In this document: positions 28,618 through 35,689 of the stretch, piece by piece
How positions within the stretch are numbered: position 1 is the first letter of the stretch
Layout: the number at the start of each line of letters is the position of its first letter
From: a virus
Direction: 5' to 3' (one strand)
Length of the DNA: 38,378 nucleotides
Virus record (IMG/VR): IMGVR_UViG_3300009161_000110
Span: 1 to 38,378 of that record
The notes under the pieces: model-generated
What the model was told of the DNA's origin: nothing
Database searches by the model: none
What the model saw: the letters and a program-made list of their open reading frames with translations, nothing else
Made by a program: the position numbers and the translations under genes

Positions 28618-30414
28618 ATGAAAAGATTATTAATAACTGAAGACGATAGAAAACATATATTAAAGTTATACGGACTTTTAAATGAGTCAATTGACCCTAA
28701 TTCAGGTGGTACTATTACTATTAATAATTATTATCCTGCAGGTTGGTATTCATTGGATAATAAAGATACTAAGACAGGTAAAATTATTAAAAACCAATTA
28801 AATGAAGCGTTAGCTCAAGTAACTGAATTTGTTAAAAAACACCCTGACTCAATAGTGAGTGTTAAATTTATATCACAAGAATCTGCAATACCTAATAAAG
28901 ATAATGAAGGAAAGGCTGGTGGGACGTGGTTAGAAGTTGGTGGTTTGAGTGATTTGAGAAAACAATATTTGGAACCCGCCATTAAAGAATATTTTGATAA
29001 TTTAAAAGCTCAAGGAGTTATTGGACAAACAGTTGAAGTACCTCCGTTAGAATATGAAAAGAAAAAATTTGTAACTTCATGGGTTGGGACTCCTTTTTGT
29101 CCCGCAAACGCTACTATTAATCAACAAAGAAGTGAATGTGTTAATAAATATAGGGAAGGTGTTAAAACTAATAATGCTGACGTTATGTCGTTTAAATCTA
29201 AATATGATGATGAACAATCAAGTCAATTAGTGATTACTGTTAGATTAAAAAATACAACAATCGTAACAACAAACCCTAGTGGTAGTACGACTGATTATAC
29301 CCAATGTGCGGTTGAATTAAACGTTAGAGTATGGGTTGAAAGTCACAATTGTCAAAACGCTGAGTTTTTTATTTTTGCCAACAATTTACTTCTTTATAAC
29401 TCAAAAGGAGGTATGACGGCAAATTTAAATAACGCCGATACTACTAGAGGTATACCAAAAACACAATCAGAACCATTGTTCTCACCTGAATATTTAAACC
29501 CTGGATATGGTTATTTAAAGAATGGAGATGGTACAGGTTCGTATAGTTATGGTAGGATTGATGAAACAGGTGATGGTGGAGGTAGTAGGTCCGACTCCTT
29601 TAAAATAACCAAAGAACAATCGTTAGAACTAATGGATAAATCTAACGGTAAAATTAGTCTTTGGATGATTGCGACAACATCATCAGCTCACAAAGATATT
29701 CCAAATGTAACAATTACAAAAACTGATGGTACTGTGATTTACAATAAAGCTCCTAAAATAGTACAGGGTAAATTGTTAACATTAGATGGGTGTACTTATA
29801 AAGTAATTGAAGGTAATGATGAGACAGTTCCTGATGTTACAGGTTATGTTAATATAATCAGACAAGAAAGAATGAAAATGCAGTCACAATCAGAACTCGG
29901 TGCTGAAGCTCAGACAGGAAATAAAAAACAACAAAAGAAAAAACAAGCGGTATTAGATAGTAAATCGGTAATTTTAGATAGGTCTACTGAATTGGTTACT
30001 GAAATGACTAATTTTTTAAATTATTTAAAACCTGAGTTAGAAAATGCACAACCAAAAGACGCTAAGGGAGTTGTTACAGGTAAAAATGTTGGAACACCTG
30101 AAATCCAAACAGAAATTACTAAATATTATAAATCATTCTATAATAAGTTAACATATTCAGGAACACCTGGTAATCCTGAACCACAATTAATTAGAGATAA
30201 TGATGGTGATTATGTTAATAAAACGGTTAATAGTAATGATTTATTTGGTGATATTAGAATGTATATGAACCAATTCTATGAAGGGTTTGATGCGGTATAT
30301 AAAGATGTTGAAGGTAATATTGCACCTAACGGAATCCAAAGGAATAATTCTGGAGGTTTATTTGGGAATAAAATATTATCTAATATTAAAAAACTAACAC
30401 AATATACAATATAA
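28618..30414 (+). CDS. Tag A-type large protein with OmpA-like N-terminal region, 598 residues
   Basis: The N-terminus MKRLLITEDDRKHILKLYG has I-T-E at residues 6-8, then L-L-N-E-S at about 20-24. Residues about 45-140 (YYPAGWYSLDN, FVKKHPDSIVSVKFISQES, LSDLRKQYLEPAIKEYF) have the helix-strand spacing of an OmpA-like peptidoglycan-binding domain. The usual D-x-x-x-x-x-x-x-x-N/R contacts are not clear. A strand-rich middle with several Cys and a C-terminal helical part with a lysine/glutamine run (KKQQKKKQ) follow. It may be a virion protein acting at the envelope. It is the longest tagged protein here. Confidence 0.8.
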   Translation: MKRLLITEDDRKHILKLYGLLNESIDPNSGGTITINNYYPAGWYSLDNKDTKTGKIIKNQLNEALAQVTEFVKKHPDSIVSVKFISQESAIPNKDNEGKAGGTWLEVGGLSDLRKQYLEPAIKEYFDNLKAQGVIGQTVEVPPLEYEKKKFVTSWVGTPFCPANATINQQRSECVNKYREGVKTNNADVMSFKSKYDDEQSSQLVITVRLKNTTIVTTNPSGSTTDYTQCAVELNVRVWVESHNCQNAEFFIFANNLLLYNSKGGMTANLNNADTTRGIPKTQSEPLFSPEYLNPGYGYLKNGDGTGSYSYGRIDETGDGGGSRSDSFKITKEQSLELMDKSNGKISLWMIATTSSAHKDIPNVTITKTDGTVIYNKAPKIVQGKLLTLDGCTYKVIEGNDETVPDVTGYVNIIRQERMKMQSQSELGAEAQTGNKKQQKKKQAVLDSKSVILDRSTELVTEMTNFLNYLKPELENAQPKDAKGVVTGKNVGTPEIQTEITKYYKSFYNKLTYSGTPGNPEPQLIRDNDGDYVNKTVNSNDLFGDIRMYMNQFYEGFDAVYKDVEGNIAPNGIQRNNSGGLFGNKILSNIKKLTQYTI

Positions 30415-30505
30415 AATCATTAATACATAAGATTTCAAACAAGTAATTGAAAAATATAATTTAGATAGTTACCTAAATTAATTAGACAATTTAATTTTAA
30501 AAGTT

Positions 30506-30513
30506 TATCTTTG
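30506..30513 (+). promoter_or_regulatory. Bacteroidota-type -7 element TATCTTTG for the phosphoesterase
   Basis: TATCTTTG lies 16 bases before the ATG at 30530; the -33 position reads TTAG. It is in the 115-base gap after the 598-residue gene, which otherwise holds no feature I can see. Confidence 0.55.
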
Positions 30514-30529
30514 TCCTAAAACATTATAC

Positions 30530-31222
30530 ATGAAAATAGTTGCGGTGGGAGATACCCACGGAAGAAGTAAGTGGAAAGAAATAGTAGACGTAGAAAAAGA
30601 GTTTGATAAGTTCATATTCATTGGTGATTATTTTGATGCAAAAGATGGAGGTTATAGTGCAAACAGACAGATTGAAAACTTTAAGGATATCGTTGAGTTC
30701 AAACGAAGTAATCCTGACAAAGTAATCCTATTAATTGGGAACCATGATTTCCATTACCTAAAAGGAGTTAACGAAGAGTACTCCTCATTTCAATGGAGTT
30801 ACAGGAAAGATATTAACGATGCTCTACAACCTATTGTTGATGAAGGATTGATTCAGATGTGTTATCAATACAACAAGTATTTCTTTAGTCATGCGGGGAT
30901 TACAAAGACATGGTGTAAGAACAATAACATCAACTCAGACAACTTAGTGAATGATATAAATGACTTGTTTAGAGACGATGTGACGAAGTTTAGATTCACA
31001 ATGGGTGAGAACGGTAGTTATGGTGGAAATGATGTCACACAACCACCAATATGGGTCAGACCACAGTCTTTAGTTAAAGATATGGTTGACGATATTATCT
31101 GTATCGTTGGACACACTCAAGTTAAAGAAGTGACATTTATGAAAGAAGATAATCTAATTCTTATTGACTGTTTGGGAACAAATGACGATTATTTGGTAAT
31201 TGAAAATGATGAAATAATATAA
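30530..31222 (+). CDS. Calcineurin-like metallophosphoesterase (Ser/Thr phosphatase type)
   Basis: This 230-residue protein has all the metal and catalytic motifs: GDTHGR (7-12), GDYFD (32-36), GNHD (70-73), SHAG (120-123) and GHTQ (194-197). The order and spacing fit lambda-type protein phosphatases and related diadenosine tetraphosphatases or 2',3'-phosphodiesterases. The substrate cannot be told from sequence. The host-type promoter suggests early expression, so it may change host phosphoprotein or nucleotide signals. The lipoprotein gene follows after 2 bases. Confidence 0.9.
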   Translation: MKIVAVGDTHGRSKWKEIVDVEKEFDKFIFIGDYFDAKDGGYSANRQIENFKDIVEFKRSNPDKVILLIGNHDFHYLKGVNEEYSSFQWSYRKDINDALQPIVDEGLIQMCYQYNKYFFSHAGITKTWCKNNNINSDNLVNDINDLFRDDVTKFRFTMGENGSYGGNDVTQPPIWVRPQSLVKDMVDDIICIVGHTQVKEVTFMKEDNLILIDCLGTNDDYLVIENDEII

Positions 31223-31224
31223 CG

Positions 31225-31431
31225 ATGAAAAAACTACTGATAATTTTACCTCTCTTGTTTGCTTGTAAATCAAGTAAGAATACTGACTGTGACGCTTATG
31301 GTCAAACATTTATTGAAAAGGACACGATTGTGTTAACAACTGAACATATCAACTACGGTAACAAATGTTCCGAAGATACAACAATAATTACTTATTTAGT
31401 AGATAGTGTTTATATCCCTGAATTAAGATAA
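31225..31431 (+). CDS. Small lipoprotein, 68 residues
   Basis: MKKLLIILPLLFACKSSKNT is a lipoprotein signal with lipobox L-F-A-C (Cys 14). The mature part has two further cysteines (DCDAYG, KCSED) and ends TYLVDSVYIPELR. A membrane-anchored exported protein of unknown role, co-transcribed with the phosphoesterase. Confidence 0.75.
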   Translation: MKKLLIILPLLFACKSSKNTDCDAYGQTFIEKDTIVLTTEHINYGNKCSEDTTIITYLVDSVYIPELR

Positions 31432-31498
31432 AAATAATTACATCTTGTTATAGGATGTGTGGTAAATATTGGGGTATGACTTAAATAGAAATGTAAAG

Positions 31499-31630
31499 AT
31501 GACGGAAGAAGAAAAAGATATTAGAATAAAAGAACTTGAGGAATTTCTTGAAGATGTTATTGAACATCCTTATATGTATGGGTCAACAATATGGAAAGAA
31601 GGTTGTAAATTACTAAACAAAGATGAATAA
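31499..31630 (+). CDS. Unknown 43-residue protein
   Basis: The frame opens with MTEEEKDIRIKELEEFLEDV (acidic helix) and ends CKLLNKDE. Its last bases overlap the next start (ATGAATAA). No family is recognised; the overlap and composition support a real gene. Confidence 0.55.
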   Translation: MTEEEKDIRIKELEEFLEDVIEHPYMYGSTIWKEGCKLLNKDE

Positions 31631-31820
31631 GATTAAATTAATATATGACTTTTTCCGTTTATGGATTATATGGAAAGATTGGAGAGAAGCGTGGGAAGAC
31701 TCCAAATTTATTAACGATAAGGAAATTCAAAAAGAGTTGGAAGAAGAATTTGTTATGATAAAAGAAAGAGATACATCTTGGGATGACCCACAGTTATCTG
31801 ACGGAGACTTTCCGAGTTAA
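31623..31820 (+). CDS. Unknown 65-residue protein
   Basis: MNKIKLIYDFFRLWIIWKDW gives a partly hydrophobic, aromatic-rich N-terminal helix, perhaps membrane-associated. A charged helix and an acidic tail follow. It starts within the preceding gene and stops 1 base from the end of the opposing gene. Confidence 0.6.
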   Translation: MNKIKLIYDFFRLWIIWKDWREAWEDSKFINDKEIQKELEEEFVMIKERDTSWDDPQLSDGDFPS

Positions 31821-31821
31821 A

Positions 31822-32130
31822 TTACCAAATACGATTAAACTTACACCCATATGTTTTTTTAATGTAACGACCCATCGATTCATTAAACTCTTTACCATCA
31901 ATACTAAAGAACTGCCACATATCACTGAAATGTTGGCCATTTGTGAAGTAAGTGTCACTATCATGAGATGGATGACCAACCAACATTACATCGTCTTGAT
32001 TTAGAAAACCATACCATGTACCACCACCATAACTATCATCGTGTTCACCCCACTTCGCATGTTTAAATTCCTTATCAAAGAAAGGTTTAATTAATTTATC
32101 CAATTGTTCAGGTAATATACTATAATCCAT
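31822..32130 (-). CDS. Unknown 102-residue protein
   Basis: MDYSILPEQLDKLIKPFFDK, then a D/G/Y-rich middle (HDDSYGGGTWYGFLNQDDVM) and a helical end. Its first residues end in P-E-Q, not a tag. A box is 4 bases before the start. No family is recognised. Confidence 0.72.
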   Translation of the reverse strand: MDYSILPEQLDKLIKPFFDKEFKHAKWGEHDDSYGGGTWYGFLNQDDVMLVGHPSHDSDTYFTNGQHFSDMWQFFSIDGKEFNESMGRYIKKTYGCKFNRIW

Positions 32131-32134
32131 AATG

Positions 32135-32142
32135 ATAAATAT
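32135..32142 (-). promoter_or_regulatory. ATATTTAT box (minus) before 32130
   Basis: ATATTTAT-CATT-ATG on the minus strand, 4-base spacing. Confidence 0.55.
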
Positions 32143-32162
32143 AATAATAATCTAAAATATAG

Positions 32163-32193
32163 AACCCACACTTTAACAGGTTGTGGGTTTTTT
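32163..32193 (+). terminator. Rho-independent terminator
   Basis: AACCCACA (32163-32170) pairs with TGTGGGTT (32182-32189), followed by T6. The T run is on the plus strand, so it would stop a transcript coming from the plus-strand genes that end at 31820. Such a transcript would pass antisense through the gene 31822-32130. Confidence 0.75.
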
Positions 32194-32211
32194 ATTTAGT
32201 TCATATCTTTG
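32180..32211 (+). promoter_or_regulatory. Bacteroidota-type promoter inside/after the terminator
   Basis: GTTG (32180-32183), then 20 bases, then TATCTTTG (32204-32211). The -33 element lies within the terminator stem. It serves the gene at 32229. Confidence 0.6.
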
Positions 32212-32228
32212 TAGAAACAATAAGAGAT

Positions 32229-32450
32229 ATGAGAGCGACAGTATACATCAACAACAAAGATTATTACAAGAAAACATTTAGAATTCTATGTGATGTAAAA
32301 GGAAACAAAATCAAATGGGTTGGTCTTGATACATACGGGGAAGATTACCGATTCCGTTATATGACAATCAATGAAAATTCAAAAGGAAGATATGTAACAT
32401 CAAAATACTTTGGAGGTAAAGTTTATATTGAGGATATCTCTAATAATTAA
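32229..32450 (+). CDS. Unknown 73-residue protein
   Basis: The start at 32229 (MRATVYINNKDYYKKTFRIL) is set by the promoter 17 bases upstream; a longer frame extends into the promoter. A small, basic, strand-rich protein with many Y and K residues. No family is recognised. Confidence 0.68.
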   Translation: MRATVYINNKDYYKKTFRILCDVKGNKIKWVGLDTYGEDYRFRYMTINENSKGRYVTSKYFGGKVYIEDISNN

Positions 32451-32454
32451 GATT

Positions 32455-32569
32455 AAATATTTTCCATTATAACGGTAAAATAAACGGGAAATGGAGAATA
32501 TTTTCCACTAAGATGGATTAAATGAAAAATATTTTCCATTATAATACGAGTAGAATATTTTTACATTAA
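32455..32569 (+). repeat. Four irregular direct repeats, consensus AATATTTTCCATTA
   Basis: Copies start at 32456, 32497, 32528 and 32554. The first three share AATATTTTCCA followed by TTATAA, CTAAG or TTATAA; the last is AATATTTTTACATTAA. Steps are 41, 31 and 26 bases. The repeats occupy the gap between two convergent genes, and the last copy runs into the end of the minus-strand gene. No hairpin terminator is present. They could be protein-binding sites or a decayed repeat. Confidence 0.5.
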
Positions 32570-32866
32570 GTTGTGAGGGTTACAAGTGCGTTCATCTATA
32601 TTGAGGAACAAATCAATAGGAATGAAAGTCTTAATGAATCTACTTAATTTACCACTTAAATTGTGGGATGCGTAGTTGTTAAGTAATACAATGACTAAAT
32701 AATAATTTTCATCATGTTCCGAACACGTTACGGCAACATCACATATTTTTTCAGACCCTATATAATTAACAATCAATTTCTCAATCATATCTCCATATTT
32801 ACCAGGGATTAAACCTTGTTTGTTTAAGTAGTTATTAAGTTGAGATTCTGTTATAATATATTTCAT
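32561..32866 (-). CDS. Tag A protein, 101 residues
   Basis: The N-terminus MKYIITESQLNNYLNKQG matches the consensus tag A exactly over its first ten residues. The remaining 80 residues form one small alpha/beta unit: helix KYGDMIEKLIVNYI, strand CDVAVTCSEHDENYYLVIVL, helix and final strand with FIPIDLFLNI. It follows the next tagged gene by 3 bases and shares its promoter. Confidence 0.86.
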   Translation of the reverse strand: MKYIITESQLNNYLNKQGLIPGKYGDMIEKLIVNYIGSEKICDVAVTCSEHDENYYLVIVLLNNYASHNLSGKLSRFIKTFIPIDLFLNIDERTCNPHNLM

Positions 32867-32869
32867 GAC

Positions 32870-33718
32870 TTAAATGGAGACTCTAACTTTATTTTCTTTA
32901 TAACCCTCTTGTTCTAACATTTTATAAATTTCATCTCTAATATCATTTCTAACAGTGTAGTCATATCTCCATCCTCTGTCAAAACTTAAATTAATTGCGA
33001 CACGATTTTGGTTATAGTCTATTTTTATAGCACGAATTCTATTAGCATTCGGTAAAGATTTAATTTTTGTTTTAAGAAGTTTAATTGACTTAGGGTTAGT
33101 AAACGCTTCATTATTGGTAAGTTCTATATTGTCTTGTAGTTTTAAACCACCATGAGAAGGATTACCCACCTCAACACCCATAAAATCGGTTAAAAACTTT
33201 TGAAATTCATCAAAATACTCGGAAACAGTAGTACCATCACTTGATTTCAAAAACATGTCGTAATCCATGATAAAATCAACCTCTAAATCATAAATTTGTT
33301 CCTCAATAAAATTAATCTTTAACCATTCAGGTAATTTTAAAGATTTGACTACGTAGTCTAACTGTTTTGAGTATTTCTCAGTAAACTTAGATGACGGTCG
33401 TAGTGTAGGTAATTTGTGTTGTCTTGCAATAACAAATTGTCTACCTACTTCTACAAGTTGTCTTGTGGACCAATACTCATCATCATCATTAGTATCAAAA
33501 CCAACATACTTACAAAATTCAATAAAATACTTTTTCAAAAGATAAGACATTGGGTATCTACCAACATCTTCACCGTGAGTTGATTTAACCCAAGGTCTGA
33601 AGTATTCAAAAAAAACTTCAATGAAATCCTCATCATCATAATTATCTAATTCTTCTTCCTGTTCAGCAATGATACGAAGATAGTGATTGAGATGTGATTC
33701 TGTAATGATATATTTCAT
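32870..33718 (-). CDS. Tag A protein, 282 residues
   Basis: The N-terminus MKYIITESHLNHYLRIIAEQ is tag A. Next is an acidic linker (EEELDNYDDEDF) and a mostly helical domain of about 150 residues (YPMSYLLKKYFIEFCKYVGF). It ends in an alpha/beta unit NRIRAIKIDYNQNRVAINLS like those of other tagged genes. No enzyme motif is seen. First gene of its transcription unit. Confidence 0.86.
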   Translation of the reverse strand: MKYIITESHLNHYLRIIAEQEEELDNYDDEDFIEVFFEYFRPWVKSTHGEDVGRYPMSYLLKKYFIEFCKYVGFDTNDDDEYWSTRQLVEVGRQFVIARQHKLPTLRPSSKFTEKYSKQLDYVVKSLKLPEWLKINFIEEQIYDLEVDFIMDYDMFLKSSDGTTVSEYFDEFQKFLTDFMGVEVGNPSHGGLKLQDNIELTNNEAFTNPKSIKLLKTKIKSLPNANRIRAIKIDYNQNRVAINLSFDRGWRYDYTVRNDIRDEIYKMLEQEGYKENKVRVSI

Positions 33719-33722
33719 ACAA

Positions 33723-33730
33723 ATAAATAT
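33723..33730 (-). promoter_or_regulatory. ATATTTAT box (minus) before 33718
   Basis: ATATTTAT-TTGT-ATG on the minus strand, 4-base spacing; it serves the two tagged genes 32870-33718 and 32561-32866. Confidence 0.58.
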
Positions 33731-33773
33731 ACAAATACTTGTTATGGTATTAGATTAATCCAAAAAAAGATTG

Positions 33774-33781
33774 TATCTTTG
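33774..33781 (+). promoter_or_regulatory. Bacteroidota-type -7 element TATCTTTG
   Basis: TATCTTTG lies 5 bases before the ATG at 33787, giving a near-leaderless message; the -33 position reads TTAG. Confidence 0.58.
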
Positions 33782-33786
33782 TGAAT

Positions 33787-34158
33787 ATGAATATTACCGT
33801 TAAACATATTGAAGAACTTGTTAGTGTCCGAGAGAAAGAATTTCGTGTGGAAGAAGTTGACGGTAAGTTTATAATTACTATTATCCGAGACTATAAAAAT
33901 AAACATACTACATATCAATTACATAAATTGTTACATCAACATTCAAAACCTATAAAAAAGTTAACTGAACAACTAAGTAATTTTATCCCCAACTCTTTAT
34001 TCGTTATTAAAGAAGAAGAAATTAATATTCCTTTAAATATAGAAACTGATTATTATATCCCATTTAATGGAATTGTTAATAATAGTACATATGGAGTGGG
34101 TGTTGATTTGGCAATTGATGATTACTCAACGTATGTTAATATAAATCAGATGCCGTGA
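33787..34158 (+). CDS. Unknown 123-residue protein
   Basis: The start at 33787 is chosen over the in-frame GTG at 33781, which is part of the -7 element. MNITVKHIEELVSVREKEFR begins with a helix. A strand-helix unit (DGKFIITIIRDYKNKHTTY, then a helix ending SNFIPNSLFVI) resembles the small alpha/beta domain of the tagged genes, but there is no tag here. It is the untagged early-type counterpart in a region of tagged genes. Confidence 0.75.
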   Translation: MNITVKHIEELVSVREKEFRVEEVDGKFIITIIRDYKNKHTTYQLHKLLHQHSKPIKKLTEQLSNFIPNSLFVIKEEEINIPLNIETDYYIPFNGIVNNSTYGVGVDLAIDDYSTYVNINQMP

Positions 34159-34167
34159 GTGTCTGAT

Positions 34168-34614
34168 TTATATCCAATATCCTGATACGATGATATCTTT
34201 GGCGTGAGTTCCGTAACGTTGATTAATTAATTTCATTAAATCTTTCTTCCATAAAGATGGGTCGTTAAACATTGTCTCAAGTCTTTCAGCCATATCCTCA
34301 CCAACAACTATTGTATCAAACTTGGGGTCCTGTATGTCAGGTTGTTCATAACAAGGTTCAGGTAAGTCTCCCTGAAGTTCTTCAGGATAATCACCGTCAT
34401 CATCATAATGTTCACCATCAACAAGTTTAAACAGGTAGTTATCATACTCATCGGCTGGTAATGTAAAACCAACTGCATATTGGTCACAACAAACCCCCAT
34501 TCCACAATTAAAATCGGCCCAAGTATAATACATATTACCATATCCTTGGAACTCCATCTCCAAGAACTTTCTAAGGACACCACTTAATTTATTTTCTGTT
34601 ATAATGTATTTCAT
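34168..34614 (-). CDS. Tag A protein, 148 residues
   Basis: The start at 34614 gives MKYIITENKLSGVLRKFLEM, tag A; a longer frame from 34635 lies inside the preceding gene and would hide the tag. The body is acidic (DGEHYDDDGDYPEELQGDLP) with four cysteines (CGMGVCC; PCYEQP) that could bind metal. No family is recognised. Last of four tagged genes in one operon. Confidence 0.86.
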   Translation of the reverse strand: MKYIITENKLSGVLRKFLEMEFQGYGNMYYTWADFNCGMGVCCDQYAVGFTLPADEYDNYLFKLVDGEHYDDDGDYPEELQGDLPEPCYEQPDIQDPKFDTIVVGEDMAERLETMFNDPSLWKKDLMKLINQRYGTHAKDIIVSGYWI

Positions 34615-34615
34615 A

Positions 34616-34939
34616 TTATATTTCTTTTCTTTCAACTGAATAAACTACTAATTCCCATTCATTACCGTAACTTGTCAAATCAATCCCGAATAAATCTTCA
34701 AGGACACTCCAAAGACTTGATTTAATTTCTTTTAATTCGTTATATTTTTTCTCACTTTTAACGTTATTAATGTAGACCTCAACAACTTTCCTAACTATCT
34801 TTGTTTCCCCCTTTTCATTCGGGCCCGAACCCAAATGAACACGTTTAGTTTTAAAATCAACATCCATAGCGTCATAATTCTTAAGGATATACTCCTTAAT
34901 CATAGACTCAATTCTATTTTCTGTTATAATGTATTTCAT
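34616..34939 (-). CDS. Tag A protein, 107 residues
   Basis: The N-terminus MKYIITENRIESMIKEYILK is tag A. One alpha/beta unit follows: KIVRKVVEVYINNVKSEKKY, a helix SSLWSVLEDLFGIDL, then the strand EWELVVYSVERKEI. It overlaps the next-upstream gene by 4 bases and lies 1 base before the gene downstream. Confidence 0.86.
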   Translation of the reverse strand: MKYIITENRIESMIKEYILKNYDAMDVDFKTKRVHLGSGPNEKGETKIVRKVVEVYINNVKSEKKYNELKEIKSSLWSVLEDLFGIDLTSYGNEWELVVYSVERKEI

Positions 34940-35298
34940 TCCCGTTTTCTATTAATATATTCTCTAATGTAATCTTGGATTTTTACCTGTAATTTATCCA
35001 AGTAGTCATTCCAAAGTTCCTCACACAATTTTGGTGATTCATCCATATCAATACCAATAAATAGAAACCAATCCTTTAAATTGTATCTGCCAGGTGAAGT
35101 AAATGTAAAACTTTCAGGGTTGTTAAACGATAAACCATATGGATTATCAGCATAAGGAAACTTTATATGTGCGGCATATTCATACTTGTTATACTCATAA
35201 TACATTCCACCGAATATCTCAGTCTTGTCCACAAGCATATCAAGAAACTTACTGTAGACCTTAGAACGTAATTGTGATTCTGTTATTATATATTTCAT
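34936..35298 (-). CDS. Tag A protein, 120 residues
   Basis: The start at 35298 gives MKYIITESQLRSKVYSKFLD, tag A; the upstream in-frame ATG at 35316 would hide the tag inside the protein. After it comes a strand-rich segment with Y/F/N/P residues (YYEYNKYEYAAHIKFPY) and a C-terminal helix with a basic end. No family is recognised. Confidence 0.86.
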   Translation of the reverse strand: MKYIITESQLRSKVYSKFLDMLVDKTEIFGGMYYEYNKYEYAAHIKFPYADNPYGLSFNNPESFTFTSPGRYNLKDWFLFIGIDMDESPKLCEELWNDYLDKLQVKIQDYIREYINRKRE

Positions 35299-35299
35299 G

Positions 35300-35683
35300 T
35301 TAGGACATATTAGCACTTCTCACGCTCACAACTTTTTTATCAGGGAATAATGACTCAAATACATCTGACATCAGATACTTGTCATGAACATACCATAAAG
35401 GATGAGGTAACATCTTTTCAAAAACATCAGCAAAATCACGACTAAAAAATAATTCACCTCTATCACCACCTTTGTAAATAAGGAATGATATAATTCTATT
35501 ATCGTCAGAGTCATATAAATTTATTCTGTCATCATGTGTACTATAACCTTTAATTCTATTAATGATTAATGGAACCACCTTATCCTTTAATTTAGGATAT
35601 TCATCAGAATATTCGGAAGTTCTCCAATCCCTTTCAAGTTCGGATAACAATTCAAATTGAGATTCTGTGATAATGTATTTCAT
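35300..35683 (-). CDS. Tag A protein, 127 residues
   Basis: The N-terminus MKYIITESQFELLSELERDW is tag A. A segment with KVVPLIINRIKGYSTHDDRI follows, then RIISFLIYKGGDRGELFFSR and a C-terminal helix-strand. First gene of the four-gene operon running down to 34168; its promoter is shared back to back with the plus-strand operon at 35713. Confidence 0.86.
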   Translation of the reverse strand: MKYIITESQFELLSELERDWRTSEYSDEYPKLKDKVVPLIINRIKGYSTHDDRINLYDSDDNRIISFLIYKGGDRGELFFSRDFADVFEKMLPHPLWYVHDKYLMSDVFESLFPDKKVVSVRSANMS

Positions 35684-35689
35684 ATAATC

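Noticed and set aside
31441-31462. Hairpin ACATC/GATGT after the second lipoprotein as a terminator
   Set aside because: Only a 5-bp stem without a following T run; it may be chance in AT-rich sequence.
32561-35683. Tag A as a secretion signal peptide
   Set aside because: The stretch is only 3-5 hydrophobic residues long, is followed by an acidic residue and a polar helix, and lacks a charged n-region and an AxA or lipobox site. The two true lipoproteins (28309, 31225) look quite different.
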